Origin: Dermatemys mawii
Taxonomy: Eukaryota > Chordata > Testudines > Dermatemydidae
Assembly (NCBI GenBank): GCA_007922305.1
Contig: ML677374.1
Span: forward strand, 6,025,991 to 6,089,990
Direction of reading: 5' to 3'
Length of the DNA stretch: 64,000 nt
The stretch's first letter is position 1; every line of letters begins with the position of its first letter. Of the stretch, positions 33,001 through 43,190 are shown piece after piece. The translations under genes were made by a program, and so were the position numbers. The notes beneath the pieces are model-generated. The model was not told the DNA's origin. It saw only the letters and a list, made by a program, of their open reading frames with translations, and searched no databases.

Positions 33001-36000
33001 GGTGTTCGGTTTTGTGTGATTAGAAAGTTGGCATCCCTACCTTGTGTTAGTGAGTGTGTCTGATCAGTTTTGGAGGAGTGTTTGGAGGCCAGTGAATTGC
33101 ATGGAGTTGGTGTTACAGCAATACCTGTGGAGATCATAATGTTTTGCTATGTAGTTGTAGCTGTGTTGGTCCCAGGGTATTAGAGAGACAAGGTGGGTCA
33201 GGTACTATCTTTTATTGGACCAACTTCTGTTGGTAGAGATCCCAAGCAGTCAGTATTTTTCTCCCTGCATATCCTGTTTTGACCACCAGGGAGCTACCGA
33301 GATGTCTAGCCCCCTTCCTTTCAGTGCAAATCTGGAAACCTTCTCCAGCCCCACCATCGATCTATGGCAGCCAGAGCTCTGGATGACGGAGAGATAAAAA
33401 GCACATAAAAGATATTGATATTTAATTGAAATACCTGGAAAAATCACTGTGTTACTATAAAGCTCAATTTATTAACATTTTGGGCCATTGCTGCAGTCCA
33501 TTTAATTGGACCCAGATTGGTCAGTCTAACCTGTGGCATCACAGAATGTAAATTTAATGTAGTGTAATGTAAAAAAGTGCAGATTTCACAGGAAATGAGG
33601 CTGGCAAGAAGCAGCAACTTGACTCTTGTTAAAGTGGATTTTCCAGTTAAAGGGACCCTGGCCAAATTAAGGCACCTGTAGTAAGATTTTGTCAAATAAA
33701 ATGGGATTACTGGTCTTCTAAGATGCCTCTTGACAAGAGTAAGGGAAGCAGAATTGGTGCACTAGTTAGATGAGGGCATTGGGAGCTGAAAGAGCTCAGA
33801 GAGTGTGAAAATCAGGTTGCATATTTAAGGTCATAATTTTAGGTACCGAAGTTTGAAGATGTTGGTTTGGATTTCTTAAACCAGGTCTACACGTAACATT
33901 TTGGAGTAGCTGTATGGGTTACAGGTGTGACATTTTTTTAAGGACTTAGCAATGCTGTCAGAAATCCTAGCGGAGACGCAGCTGCAGTGGCAAAAAAATC
34001 ATTTTGCCAACACAGTTTATTTTGCTCACCGGACTGGAATAAGTTATGCCAGCAAAAGCACTTTTTTGCGGTATAAGCTCTGTGACAGATATTTGCAACC
34101 CCATGCAGTATCTTTGGGGACATTGTGTTAAATTTATATGCGACTGTGTTCTACTCCAGAGGAGAGGGTTACCACAGCTCCTCCAGGAACCAAAAACAGT
34201 GGAATTTGATTAAAGCAAATCACTTAGGTTGCAAACACCTCCAGAGAAGTACCACCCCATTGGGAGGTTTGCATGTACTGGTTCAAACTGGTTTTCCCAG
34301 AAACCAACAGACCAAGAAAGAGATTTTGGTATTAAAAGGCTGGGTTTGAACTGACTCAGGGCCTTCTTTCTGATCCAGTGAACGGACAAGAGGAACCCTG
34401 ACCCTTGCAGAAGGGTTGGAAAGATTTTGGCCTACTAGGGCCTCCTAAGACTGATGGGTAACTCCTGGTGTGCTTAGTGTGTGTTTAAATCTGTTTAATG
34501 ATTTCTGTATGTTTTCTCTGTAATTCTTTCTACCTTTAGAAATTGTGTGTGTGCTTGGAAAGAGCCGTGTGGTAACTTGTGACAGTTGGGAATACACTGT
34601 TCATAGCCCTTGGAAAGAGTAACAGGCTGGACTGCTTAGGGATATCACAGCAGGGAGCTGTGCAACCTTAAAAATCCCCGGTCAGAAGGGAGTGGGAGAA
34701 AGGTCCCTACCCAGAAACAGGGCATGGCTGGAGATCTGACTGGGAACTCCTGGAGTGACCCATGGGGTTACAGGTGCAGTTACTCTGAAACTGTGGCAAG
34801 CTATCTCTACAGTATCAGGGTTTTGCCAGTACAGCTATATTGGTATAATTTTTAAGTGTAAACAAGACCTACATGTATCAAAAAATGAATAGACAAAAAG
34901 AAGCAAAGTAGGTTAGCTGCATGTTTTTGCTGAAAATCTAAAAGCTTGTGTGTGTGTGGATTGTTCTTAGAAATTTAAAGAACCTGGAATCATATTTTTG
35001 TTTTGTGTCTCCTTTTCTTTCTAAGGCTAAAACTGAAGAAGGCTGGGAAATCATAGGAACAGTCAGCAAATCTGAGATTGAGGATAAGGTCCCTGTCATC
35101 AGCTGCTTAGAATTTCACTGGAATAAACCCACTGTTTTAGTATTAGGTATGGTACATTGCAAAACTTTAATTGGGGCGAAAGTATGTGACATGGAGATGT
35201 CACCTCTTAAGCTAGGGCTGATGTAGCAGTGTTATCTTCGTCACACTAACTCTGAAAAGAAGCTAAGCATCAAGTAACATAAAACAGCCACTCTTTCTGG
35301 GAAAGTCATACCTGAGGTGCCTAGAAAGTGAATGTGCTAAAGGGAAGCTTATGAGGTGGACATTTGCTCAGTCTTTGCTGAGTGGGTTATGTCTAGTGGT
35401 GCAGTAGATGGGAAAGTAGCAGGTGGCTTTTATTTTTCTTGGGTTTTTTTTTTTTTTTTTTTCAGTTTAATGAGCACGCCTGAAAACCTTTCCTTTTGTT
35501 TAAATAAAAAAAATCCTGCAAATCTAGTGCTGATGATTTAGAGACTGACAACCCTGTTTAGTCATAGAATAGGTACCGCAGGGCAAATGCCTGTCTCTCT
35601 TCCTCACACGGGGCACTGATCTAGGCTGACCACTTACGGGAATGGCTCTAAATTTTTAAGTACTCAGACAGGTGCAGGTAAGTCTCCATGCTATTCAGGC
35701 TTGCCCTCTACTGAGATTGCCAGCAAGAGTGTCATTGCGTGGGTAGCTTTGATAATGTGGACAGCTGCCCCAGTGGATATGGGATCTAGCTGCTGATTTC
35801 ACACAGGTGGCTACCAGAAAGCCATCAGTGGTTCTCAACCAGGGGTATGTGTACAGCTGTGGATATACAGGGGTCTTCCAGGGTATATATCAACTCATCT
35901 AGATATTTGCCTAGTTTTGCAACAGGCTACACTAGCAAAGTTAGTACAAACTAAATTTCACACAGACAATGACTTGTTTATACTCCTGTATGCACTATAT

Positions 36001-39000
36001 GCTGAAATTAAGCAAATTATTTATATTCAAATTGTTTTATTTTATCATATGGTAAAAGTGAGACTGTCAGCAATTTTTCAGTCACAGTGCGCTGTGACAC
36101 TTGTGTATTTTTGTCTGATTTTGTAAGCAAGTAGTTTTTAAGTGAGGTGAAACTTGGGGGAATGCAAGACAAATCAGACTCCTGAAATCGGAAGGGACCT
36201 CAGGAAATCATCTAGTCCAACCCCCTGCTCCATGCAGGACCAATTTCACTGTCCCTGACAGATTTCTGCCCCAGATCTGTAAATGGCCCCCTCAAGGATT
36301 GAATTCACAACCCTGGGTTTAGCAGGCTAGTGCTCAAACCAGGGTTACAGTAGTCAGGAAAGGTTGAGAGCCACGGAGATACATTACAGCTTTTGGTTAC
36401 TTCCAGCCTTTTTCTCATTTGGAGCGATGCTAGTTTGTTACTAGACCTCTGAACAATGCACACCCCTCTACCCCAAAACCTAACTTAAGCAGATAAAGGA
36501 AACAATTGCAATGAATTTACCAAGGTGGTGTCTTTTATGGAGAAATGTTGGAGTTTATATGGTCTGAATGGTAGAGAAGCAAGTGAATGTTACAGCTGAA
36601 GTAAGAAACATTGCAGAATTCATCCAGGAATGCATATTTGGAAGGCTTTTTTGCTGCTCCATGTCAGCCGGCAACGAAGGTGGTTTGAACCATTGCACTG
36701 AAAAGTAATGTCATGCTGACAATCAGCCATTGAGGGGCTGTAATCCTGCCTGATGCTACCATTTACTTGGCTCCGAAGACATTTCTTTAATTAAAATGTT
36801 TATTGAACCCCAGGAAATACTGACAAGACAACACAGCAAATCTGGCATCTCTACAAGATGTGTGGCACTATATTACAAAGGGAATAGAAAGGCTGGCAAT
36901 GCAGATGATGGACCACAAAGAAATACATACCAGAAACAATGACAACAGCAAGAGAAGGGAAGAGAGAAAAAGTGACAGCAGTGTCATTACCTTGAATTAT
37001 GAGAGATTTCTCCAGGAAAAAGTCCAAATACTCTTTTGTCAGGGGAGACTAGGGGCTGATTGGTAGATTCATGAGAAGAGTTCCCAAACCTTACAACAGT
37101 AATGACTTCAACTCTCTACTGAGCACTAACTCTTCACTGAAAAGAAAATTGAACATTATGGAGTTGTGTGATACTTGGGTTGTTTGAAGAAATGTCCTGG
37201 ATCTAAATATGTAGGGTACCTGTGGCAGCAAACAGAGAGAGCAGCAATAAATTAGTGTGGAAGCAAGCTTCCCACACACTGTCTAATAAGTAAAGTGTTA
37301 CAGACTTGAATTTGCCTTCCCAGCATCCTAGTCAGCTGCAGTCTTGCTCGCTTGCCAAAGAGAATGATCTGAACAATATCTCTTAATGTTGTCTGTGTGC
37401 AAAGTCAATGCCTAAGGCAGCAGATTGACTTCCCTAGAGACTGAAGGTCTCTGCCTGGGCTGGGATAGGATTAGCTCCCTTTCCTGTCCTGCCAGCTTTG
37501 CATATCCTTTCAGTTCTTGGCATGGGTGCTGAGTCTGGGAATAAGGATGCCTACTGTGGTTTTGTTTGTTTGGACACCTGTCCACTTAGATGAGTCAAAT
37601 TCATTTTTCACAGGCTACTGAACAATCATCTTTTTGTCGCTGCTTATTTTAACTGGATTTGAGCTGTCAACATTCAACGCTACAATAGTTAATGATAACA
37701 TCAATTCTGGATGTAGTATTCAACATCATGCTTATGACGTAAGCCAAGTTCTATGTGGTGTAGATTTCTTGCACTGTCCTCTGAAGCATCAGGTGCTGAT
37801 CACTATGGAGATGGGATACTGGACTACATGGACCATGGTCTGATCGAATCTGGCAGATCCTAACTTAGAGATGAAAGGCTCTGCATCCCATTATCAACCC
37901 CCAAATCATCAAGCCACACCCTGAACAATATTACAGTCAGAAATGGGGACAAAAAAAAAAAATTAAATGATTGCATTTCAGCTGCACTCTCAAGGAGAGA
38001 CAAAACTATGAGATTGAAGTCAAAGAGCCAAAGTGGCAAATGTTTTGTGCAGCAATATAAACTAGCATCTTGTATTATTTTATCTGATTCCATCAGCACT
38101 CCCTCCCACGTCATTCTCTATCTGCAAGTCTTTTTGCCCTGAATTTATGGGTTCTAATTATCTTAAGCGACTAAGGCCATAAAAAGCTTTGTAAAAGCTA
38201 GAAGCAAAATTGCTGCTTTTATTGGGAATCATAAGACCCTTATCAGTGAGAGAAAGGGAGTGTTCCAGGAAACATGACAGCTCTGACAATAGCTGCTATC
38301 CCAAGATGAAGGAATACACCAGAATATGAGTGTGAAAGGCTGAGATGAGTGTACTTGAAGTTATAAAACTTTTCTCTTCTGTATCAAATCAAGAAAAAGT
38401 AGAAGGGAAGTTGAAATCATTGCTTTTCCCACCAATATCTTGTGACTGAGAGGAATGGTGACCCAGTGGTTGGGATGCTAGCTTGGGAGACCAGGTTTGA
38501 GTTCCTGCTTTGCCTGTCTGACCTTGGGCAAGTCACTTTAGCTGCTCTGTGTCTCAGTTTCCAATCCATAATATGGGAATAATAGCACTGCCCTATCTCA
38601 CCGGGATGTTGATATAATAAATATATTAAAGACTGAGGTGCTCCAATAGTACAACAATGGTGGCAAAAAGTATCTTGGAAAGACTGGAGAGATGATTTGG
38701 TGACAGCATCAGAAGCTGAAGGCTTGCAGGCATTTTACAGAGACATTTCCAGCATGTAGGACAGCAGCTAGGTTCTAGAGTAGTAAGTCTAAAATCCAGT
38801 AGAGATGGCCAGTATCTCTGTTAACAATCTGTTTTTGGCAAGGCTAAGAAAGGGGAATGGGTGGCTTCCTGTTCCATGGATCTGTTCTGTTGGCTGCAGA
38901 CCAGGGGCCTTATTCTGTGTTTGTCTAAACTGCACCTGTGGAGCTCTATAAATAATGAACATGAAAACACCTTTGATAATAGAGTCGATCTGGAGTCAGA

Positions 39001-40108
39001 GGTGGGAGGGATGGTACTGGGGTTAGTCTGGGCCTTCTATATTCATTTGTCTACATACGGAATTGTTTTAAGCAGCTCCCTTTCCATTTTCCTTTGTGAC
39101 AATGCAAGCCAGACTACTACTAATGACCTGGCATAGATTTCTACTCTGCTTCACTAGTGTATCAGGTCAAACGTATTAGGGTTGTTGGATGGTTTAGCAA
39201 CTAATCAATTGAAGCCTCTGGTTAAACTCTCTGTGTTCACAAGTTACACCCAGCTGGTAGTACCATCTATTGGAAAAGTTGAACAAGTCAATAACAATAG
39301 AGACATAGGAGTTGCTGTACCAGATCAGACCATTGGTCTATCAACCCCGATATTCAGCTTCTTGGAAATCATGAAGCTTCCTTCTGTAATGTGTCTGGTC
39401 AACTGTGCATTGCTATGCATTGGAAATAGGGAAAGATTTCCCTTGTCCTTTGAAAGGGTGCTATGAGGCTTTGTAACGAAAGTGCTACACAAGTGCAAGG
39501 TATTAGCACTGGCTCAGAAACTCCCTAAACCTCTACAAACATATTCAGATAGGTTGAAATTGGCCAGTAAGGAAAACTAGAGACATTGTTCTCATTTGTT
39601 ACTTCTGATTACAATTTAACAGCTGGATCCTGCAAAACTGCTCTTGATCATGTATATTGTCCTATCAAAGTCAATGGGACAACTTCTGTGAGTCAGCATT
39701 TGTCAGGAGGGTGTTCTGGTTTTATTTGAGAAAAGCATTTGTTGGTTTTATTCATAAACCAGTGGCAGAGTTGTGACAATGTGCAAAGTTGGTGACACAA
39801 ATCCATGGACATACCCATACAATATCTTTTTTTCTGCAGGGAATGAAGGGTATGGTCTATCTTCGGAGACACGAAGTTTGTGCCACAGAATGCTAATCAT
39901 CCCTCCTGGAAGAACGTTGCAGCCTGGGATCGAATCATTAAATGTCTCTGTTGCTACTGGTAAAAATAATTTAATCACTCAAACTGATTGCAATTCCTGC
40001 TTCTTTAAAGATAAAAAATTTCAGGATGAGTTTCTATTAATGACACCTTTTTGGGTTTTTTTTGTAGGGATTCTCTTACATTCAATATGCAGCCAAAAAA
40101 TAAAGTAA
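26209..40108 (+). CDS. MRM1: MRM1, mitochondrial rRNA 2'-O-ribose methyltransferase 1
   Basis: This is a SAM-dependent SPOUT/TrmH-family enzyme; the human protein methylates the 2'-OH of a guanosine (G1145) in mitochondrial 16S rRNA. Coding segments are 26209-27056, 29696-29789, 35026-35146, 39840-39959 and 40068-40108. They join in frame through GT-AG introns to 407 residues. SPOUT motif 1 is [13 protein letters not shown] (257-269), motif 2 [12 protein letters not shown] ends at 362, and motif 3 centres on [12 protein letters not shown] (384-395). The N-terminal substrate-binding part starts near [12 protein letters not shown]. The start chosen is the first ATG, with A at -3 and G at +4; a second strong one is 18 bp on (26227). 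The N-terminus is basic, hydrophobic and poor in acids early on, fitting a mitochondrial presequence. It is longer than the 353-residue human protein at the N-terminus and shorter at the C-terminus. Confidence 0.95.
27221..27470 (+). repeat. CORE-SINE
   Basis: The head GGAGGCAGCATGGCCTAGTG is followed by GTAGGCAAGTCTGTTC, CCCATCTGTAAAATGG and a degenerate tail. A second tail fragment with CTTTGGGACAGGGACCTAGA follows at 27590-27710. Confidence 0.7.
28900..29200 (-). repeat. L2/CORE-type LINE tail
   Basis: The block ATCCCTGCCCAAAGAAAGTA, then CAATCTAAGTATAAGATG, GATGGACAGACATGGGGAGC and GAGGTGGATTTAAGGAGG follows the order of L2-related tails read in reverse. Confidence 0.5.
29696..29789 (+). 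CDS. MRM1: MRM1 coding exon 2
   Basis: The 94-bp exon completes a Ser codon and encodes [20 protein letters not shown] then [11 protein letters not shown], matching the human SCPLTPVVSKSSAGAMEV region. It leaves in phase 0 with donor GTAAAA. Confidence 0.95.
30241..30372 (-). repeat. CORE-SINE / L2-type 3' tail
   Basis: TTTATTATTTATTTGTATCG is followed by GGCCCCATTGTGCTAGATGC and CCCAGTGAGTTTACAACC, the same reversed tail as at 1420 and 41640. Confidence 0.7.
30712..30808. repeat. Palindrome centred on CCTATTGAAAGTCAAT
   Basis: The left arm AATTTTCAAAAGCACCCGCG and the right arm ending CATGCTTCTGAAAATCC are imperfect reverse complements around 30748-30765. Confidence 0.55.
31184..31484. mobile_element. 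hAT-type MITE with 8-bp target duplication
   Basis: The ends CAGGGGTAGGCAACCT and AGGTTGCTGACCCCTG are near-perfect inverted repeats. The flanks GGCTAGAT (31176-31183) and GGCTAGAG (31485-31492) match at seven of eight bases, the 8-bp duplication expected for hAT. The 301-bp inside is AT-rich and non-coding. Confidence 0.9.
31694..32004. mobile_element. Palindromic MITE (GTATGTCTGCACTGCAGCTGGG ends)
   Basis: The left end AGGAGTATGTCTGCACTGCA and the right end CTGCAGTGTAGACATACCCT are inverted copies, and the complementarity continues inside (CTGGGAGG / CTGGGCTGGGAGG and GCTAGCC / GCGGCTAG). No target duplication was identified. Confidence 0.75.
32560..32900. repeat. Imperfect C-rich minisatellite
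   Basis: Units of the type CCCAGCCTGGAGCTCCCTCC and GCACC(C/T)AACCCCTTGCC recur with irregular 20-60 bp spacing and substitutions. The open reading frames on both strands here are products of the C/G-rich repeats, not genes. Confidence 0.7.
32748..32757. other. Assembly gap, 10 N
   Basis: Ten N characters lie inside the C-rich minisatellite. The real length is probably unknown, since tandem repeats often collapse. Confidence 0.99.
33148..33239. repeat. Dispersed repeat (GTAGCTGTGTTGGTCCC type)
   Basis: It contains GTAGTTGTAGCTGTGTTGG, GAGAGACAAGGTGGGTC and TTTTATTGGACCAACTTC. Its opening resembles that of the repeat at 51114 (GTAGCTGTGTTAGTCTGG), so the two may belong to related families, possibly Penelope-like. 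Confidence 0.55.
33883..34870. mobile_element. MITE split by a solo LTR
   Basis: The left end AGGTCTACACGTAACATT and the right end TTTTTAAGTGTAAACAAGACCT are inverted copies with few differences. Without the inserted LTR (34081-34798) the element is about 270 bp. Confidence 0.6.
34081..34798. mobile_element. Solo LTR of an LTR retrotransposon, about 718 bp
   Basis: It starts TGTGACAGATATTTGC and ends CTGTGGCA, the TG...CA ends of an LTR. Flanks AGCTC (34076-34080) and AGCTA (34799-34803) match at four of five bases, fitting a 5-bp duplication. No internal coding sequence remains, so the proviral body was lost by recombination between LTRs. Strand and class (Gypsy or endogenous-retrovirus type) cannot be fixed from this alone. 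Confidence 0.65.
35026..35146 (+). CDS. MRM1: MRM1 coding exon 3
   Basis: The 121-bp exon encodes [20 protein letters not shown], then [20 protein letters not shown], giving the approach to SPOUT motif 2. It leaves one base (G) for the motif 2 glycine. The acceptor is TTTCTAAG and the donor GTATGG. Confidence 0.95.
35826..36376. mobile_element. hAT-type MITE containing a CR1 insertion
   Basis: The ends CAGTGGTTCTCAACC and GGTTGAGAGCCAC(GG) are inverted copies. The inside is AT-rich and non-coding. A CR1 copy splits it near the right end (36188-36340). The flanks AAAGCCAT and AGATACAT match at five of eight positions, so the target duplication is uncertain. Confidence 0.75.
36188..36340 (+). 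mobile_element. CR1 fragment nested in the hAT MITE
   Basis: CGGAAGGGACCTCAGGAAAT, CATCTAGTCCAACCCCCTGC and TGAATTCACAACCCTGGG are standard CR1 text. The hAT sequence resumes directly after TGCTCAAACC. Confidence 0.85.
37770..37862 (+). repeat. CR1-type 3' fragment
   Basis: TCCTCTGAAGCATCAGGTGC, GATGGGATACTGGACTACAT and GGTCTGATCGAATCTGGC follow the same order as at 5975-6110. Confidence 0.7.
38452..38660 (+). repeat. CORE-SINE
   Basis: The tRNA-like head (CCCAGTGGTTGGGATGC, GGTTTGAGTTCCTGC) is followed by GACCTTGGGCAAGTCACTTT and CTCAGTTTCCAATCC. Confidence 0.75.
39303..39480 (+). repeat. CR1-type fragment
   Basis: AGGAGTTGCTGTACCAGATC, then AGACCATTGGTCTATC, are CR1 blocks seen in similar order near 9030. 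Confidence 0.5.
39840..39959 (+). CDS. MRM1: MRM1 coding exon 4 (SPOUT motifs 2 and 3)
   Basis: The 120-bp exon encodes (G)[14 protein letters not shown] and later [20 protein letters not shown]. It supplies the SAM-binding knot segments. The acceptor is TTTCTGCAG, the donor GTAAAA, and it leaves in phase 1. Confidence 0.96.
39960..40067 (+). other. MRM1: MRM1 intron 4 (108 bp)
   Basis: This is a short intron. It ends in a T-rich tract and GTAG (TTTTTTTTGTAG). Confidence 0.9.
40068..40108 (+). CDS. MRM1: MRM1 last coding exon with stop codon
   Basis: The exon encodes (G)[12 protein letters not shown] and then TAA at 40106-40108. The human protein continues some 40 residues beyond SICSQ; here the stop comes early, after the conserved knot helix. 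An AATAAA (40099-40104) overlaps the final codons. Confidence 0.93.
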
Positions 40109-40845
40109 TGGAAGGTGATCTTACCGTGAATTGCGAAGATCTTTAGAAGTCCAACTCTTTTGAGCAGAGAAAATAGTTCAGCATTGTGCGGTTTCACTGA
40201 CAATCAGTAGAGGCGGACACCCTGTTGCACTTTCCAGAGTCTTTGTACAGCTGTGAGCTCCTGAGAAGCTAAGGAGAAAGTAAACATCGAGCCTTCTGCT
40301 GTGGAATGTTCAACTTAAACTTTAGAAGATTCCTATACCATTCCAGGTTATGTCCAATGTCCTGCACTCTAAGTTGTCTCTGCACAATGTTCCACTTGAG
40401 CTGTGTTTACAGACTGCTAAAAGCTCCAGGAACCTGTTGAATACATAAACTCCAAGAGACAAGATTAAAAGAAAATGTGACAGAGAGAAAGCTAGATTTT
40501 AAAAACAGAGAGCCAAATCTCTGTGTTTACTGATGCAAAACAGCTGTTAAAGTAAATGAACCTTTTTTTAAAAAAAAACAGCAACACCCCTTTACAGAAC
40601 TCATTCCCAGTGAGATTTTTGCTGGAATAAGGACTGCAGAATCAGGCCTATTCTGTAATTTTTTTCATAGTGTGATGGTGTTTCCCATTCCATATCACTG
40701 TTTGAACATCTGAAAACATGTTGCATTGAATCTGACTACAAAATAGGTCCTTGAACTCAATCGTGTGACAGATGTGACCTATAATGAACTCAGTTGAGGG
40801 GAAAAAAAGTAACCCATTGAAATAAAACTGTCTAAAGATTTGTTG
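40109..40845 (+). other. MRM1: MRM1 3' UTR (inferred extent)
   Basis: The sequence is non-coding and leads to AATAAA at 40821-40826, after which the DNA is T-rich. No mRNA is available, so the end is inferred. Confidence 0.55.
40821..40826 (+). terminator. MRM1: Candidate MRM1 polyadenylation signal AATAAA
   Basis: This canonical hexamer is about 710 bp after the stop and is followed by TTTGTTGTAGATTTGTTCC, a T/G-rich downstream region. Confidence 0.55.
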
Positions 40846-41639
40846 TAGATTTGTTCCTTTTGTTCTCTCTCAAATATAAACCTACCACATATTAGTGAAC
40901 AGGACACATCATATTTGAGTGAGCTGTGGGTGAGGAACAAGGATATGGATTCACTAGCAAGTTCTCTCGTTCATATTGGGAATGTTCCTCTTTCATTATG
41001 GTTCTGATCCTGTAGGATGTTGGACACCCCACATCTTCATTGAAGTCAATGGGAATTCGCGACGTTCAACATCTTCCCTTGCATTTGGGTTTGTGTGGGG
41101 GTGTGTGTAATGGAGGTTTCATTTGCAAATATTTCTGGCTTGAAAACCACACTTGTTAAATTATTGAAAACAAAATGAATGTTATCGCTTAGCACCTTGA
41201 CTATTTTATTTAATTACTATGGCTCTTTGCGGATCACTCGTTAACACTTGATTTACAGTGCCCTTTAGGGATAATTTCAAACAATTTAGCTTACTTCATC
41301 CCACCCACCCCCTTCCAGATGAGCAGCTAAATTACTCAGACTAATTAGACTTTCCTTTGAGCCAAATGAAGTCTGTAAACTCTGGTCTGTGAATCTGAAA
41401 GTTTTTCAGATGCTTCAGGCCTGTGGTTGATTTCATAGTCTTTGGAAAAGATGTGGTGTCTGCCAGCCCCGTCTTCATTCTGTTACCTGGATTTGGATTG
41501 GCTTATTTAGTAGGAAGGAAGGTGATGTCCTAGTTAGCACATTTTCATGCACGTAAATTCCCTTCTGGGATGCTGTAGGTTCCATTAGATGCAGTGGGTC
41601 TGAATCTCTGTTACATTTGTATTTTGGTAACGCTTAAAG

Positions 41640-41730
41640 GTCACAATCAGGTTGGGCCTCATGGTGCTAGATGCTACACAAGCACATAATAAATGAAACC
41701 CTCCCTGCCACAAAGAATTTTCAGTCCAAA
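41640..41730 (-). repeat. CORE-SINE / L2-type 3' tail
   Basis: GGGCCTCATGGTGCTAGATG, then CCCTCCCTGCCACAAAGAAT, is the reversed tail also seen at 1420 and 30241. Confidence 0.6.
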
Positions 41731-42662
41731 CAATGCTATCTTCCCAATTTGTTGCTGTTAGGGGATTTTTATTTTTATTTTTTTAGAGTAATACTTTCTT
41801 TGGTCCCTTTGCAGTCTCTCTTCATTGCAGCCTCTCTTGGGAGCAGTTATGGGGCTGGTTCCTACATTCCTATGCAGATCCAAAAATTGCCACTGAAATT
41901 TCAGATGAGCAAGGAATACAAGCTTGTCCCAAAAGAGAAATGCTCACCTGAAATCAGTGTAGCACCATTGAAATCGGTGGAGCTACCTGATTTACATCAA
42001 CAGCGGTTCTGGTCCATAGTCTTTTTCAGTATGCTATGGGAAATTCCATTCTTTACTTCACTCTCAGCCATTTCTCCCTCTTGTCCTTGCCATGGGCCTA
42101 GGATTCTGCAGAGATGCGTTGCCGTGAAATATTTCCTTTAGGATGAATGTTTGGGAGCTGAAATGTATAGTTATAATAATCTTGTTGCTCATTAAGGTGC
42201 CGTTCCTTCAGGATTTTTTTTCCCCATCATCTGAGGTGTGTGCCTCCGGCTTGCTATTTTTACTAATACTTCAGTTGTATTTGGCACTGTACAGTCTCCT
42301 TAAAACCTTCTTGATGAAGCGAATGGTTTCTCAGAAAGGGAATGGACCTTGAAGCCTTGCACAGGCAAAGTTCATCAGTGTTTGCCTTGTTTCTAAAACT
42401 AACCTGCCAAATGCTTTCAAGAACTGAATTGTCTTGTTGCTGCTTTGCACGTGTTATTTTTCCTTTGATGCTGGCACCTGAATAGCTTGCCTTGTGTAGC
42501 TCAAAGCAAGATCCCACTGACTGGCCTTTGTTACAAGTTGTTGCTCTTGGCATTTCTTAAAGCATGGTTTCAAATTGTTTTTCCAAAGACAGAATCCGTG
42601 TACCATTTTTACATTAATAAAATAGAGGATTTATTTATATGGGAAAGATGTAGTGGTACAAC

Positions 42663-42910
42663 TTCAGGTGTGAATTTAAACCAGTAGACTTAAACTGAAT
42701 CAAACCTCTGTGGAGACGCACTGATTTTGGTATGAGAGTGGCTTTTTTCAGTTAAGCTTAAATTGATTGAGAAAAGATTTAAATTTAAACCAAAGTAAGG
42801 CCCCTTAAACTAAAACAAAAGCATCCACATGGATTTACACTGGTTTAACTATATTGGTTTAAAAACTGATTACATTAAACCTTTGCAGCTTTTCCATGTA
42901 GACAAGGTCA
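42663..42910. mobile_element. MITE-like element, TTTAAACC-rich
   Basis: The left part (GTGTGAATTTAAACCAGTAG ... GTGGAGACGCACTG) and the right part (GCATCCACATGGATTTACAC ... TTTCCATGTAGACAAGG) are partly inverted, and TTGGTTTAAA/TTTAAACC occurs several times. Boundaries are approximate. Confidence 0.4.
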
Positions 42911-42949
42911 GAGAAAAATGTTGGCGTAGAGCTTAAGTAAGATATTGGT

Positions 42950-43190
42950 CTAGGACTTGAGAGAGAACACTAACAGATTTTCTGTGTAATCTTGGTCAAG
43001 TCACTTAATCTTTCTGTGCCTCAGTTTCCCTTCTGTAAAATGGGGATAGTAACACCGTTATTCTCCGACCGCCTTATTTACATTGTAAGCTCTTCAGGAT
43101 GGGCTATTTCCATCTGTTTGTGTAGTGCCTAGCAAACATTTCATATTAAGGCCTTTTGGTGTACCTGTAATACACATGAATAATTGTGAT
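42950..43190 (+). repeat. CORE-SINE
   Basis: TAATCTTGGTCAAGTCACTT, CTCAGTTTCCCTTCTG, TAAAATGGGGATAGTAAC and GTAAGCTCTTCAGGATGGGC follow in order. Confidence 0.75.

Larger units (their letters stand above)
32295..33039. mobile_element. hAT-like non-autonomous element with pyrimidine-rich minisatellite core
   Basis: The ends TAGGGTTGCCA and the reverse complement TAGGGATGCCA match at ten of eleven. The flanks CTTTGCAT (32287-32294) and CCTTGTGT (33040-33047) differ at three of eight positions, all transitions, so an old 8-bp duplication is plausible. An inverted pair (GGTTTTTGACCGGAAC / GGTCGAAAAGGGACC) lies near the left end. The middle (about 32560-32900) is an imperfect CTCCC/CACCC-type array. 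Confidence 0.65.
29790..35025 (+). other. MRM1: MRM1 intron 2, transposon-dense
   Basis: The 5236-bp intron contains at least five DNA elements, one solo LTR inside one of them, a palindrome and an assembly gap, all listed separately. It ends in CCTTTTCTTTCTAAG. Confidence 0.85.
35147..39839 (+). other. MRM1: MRM1 intron 3
   Basis: The 4693-bp intron holds a poly-T run (35443-35463), a hAT element with a CR1 insert (35826-36376), CR1 pieces (37770-37862, 39303-39480) and a CORE-SINE (38452-38660). I see no further exon in 36400-37700. Confidence 0.85.
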
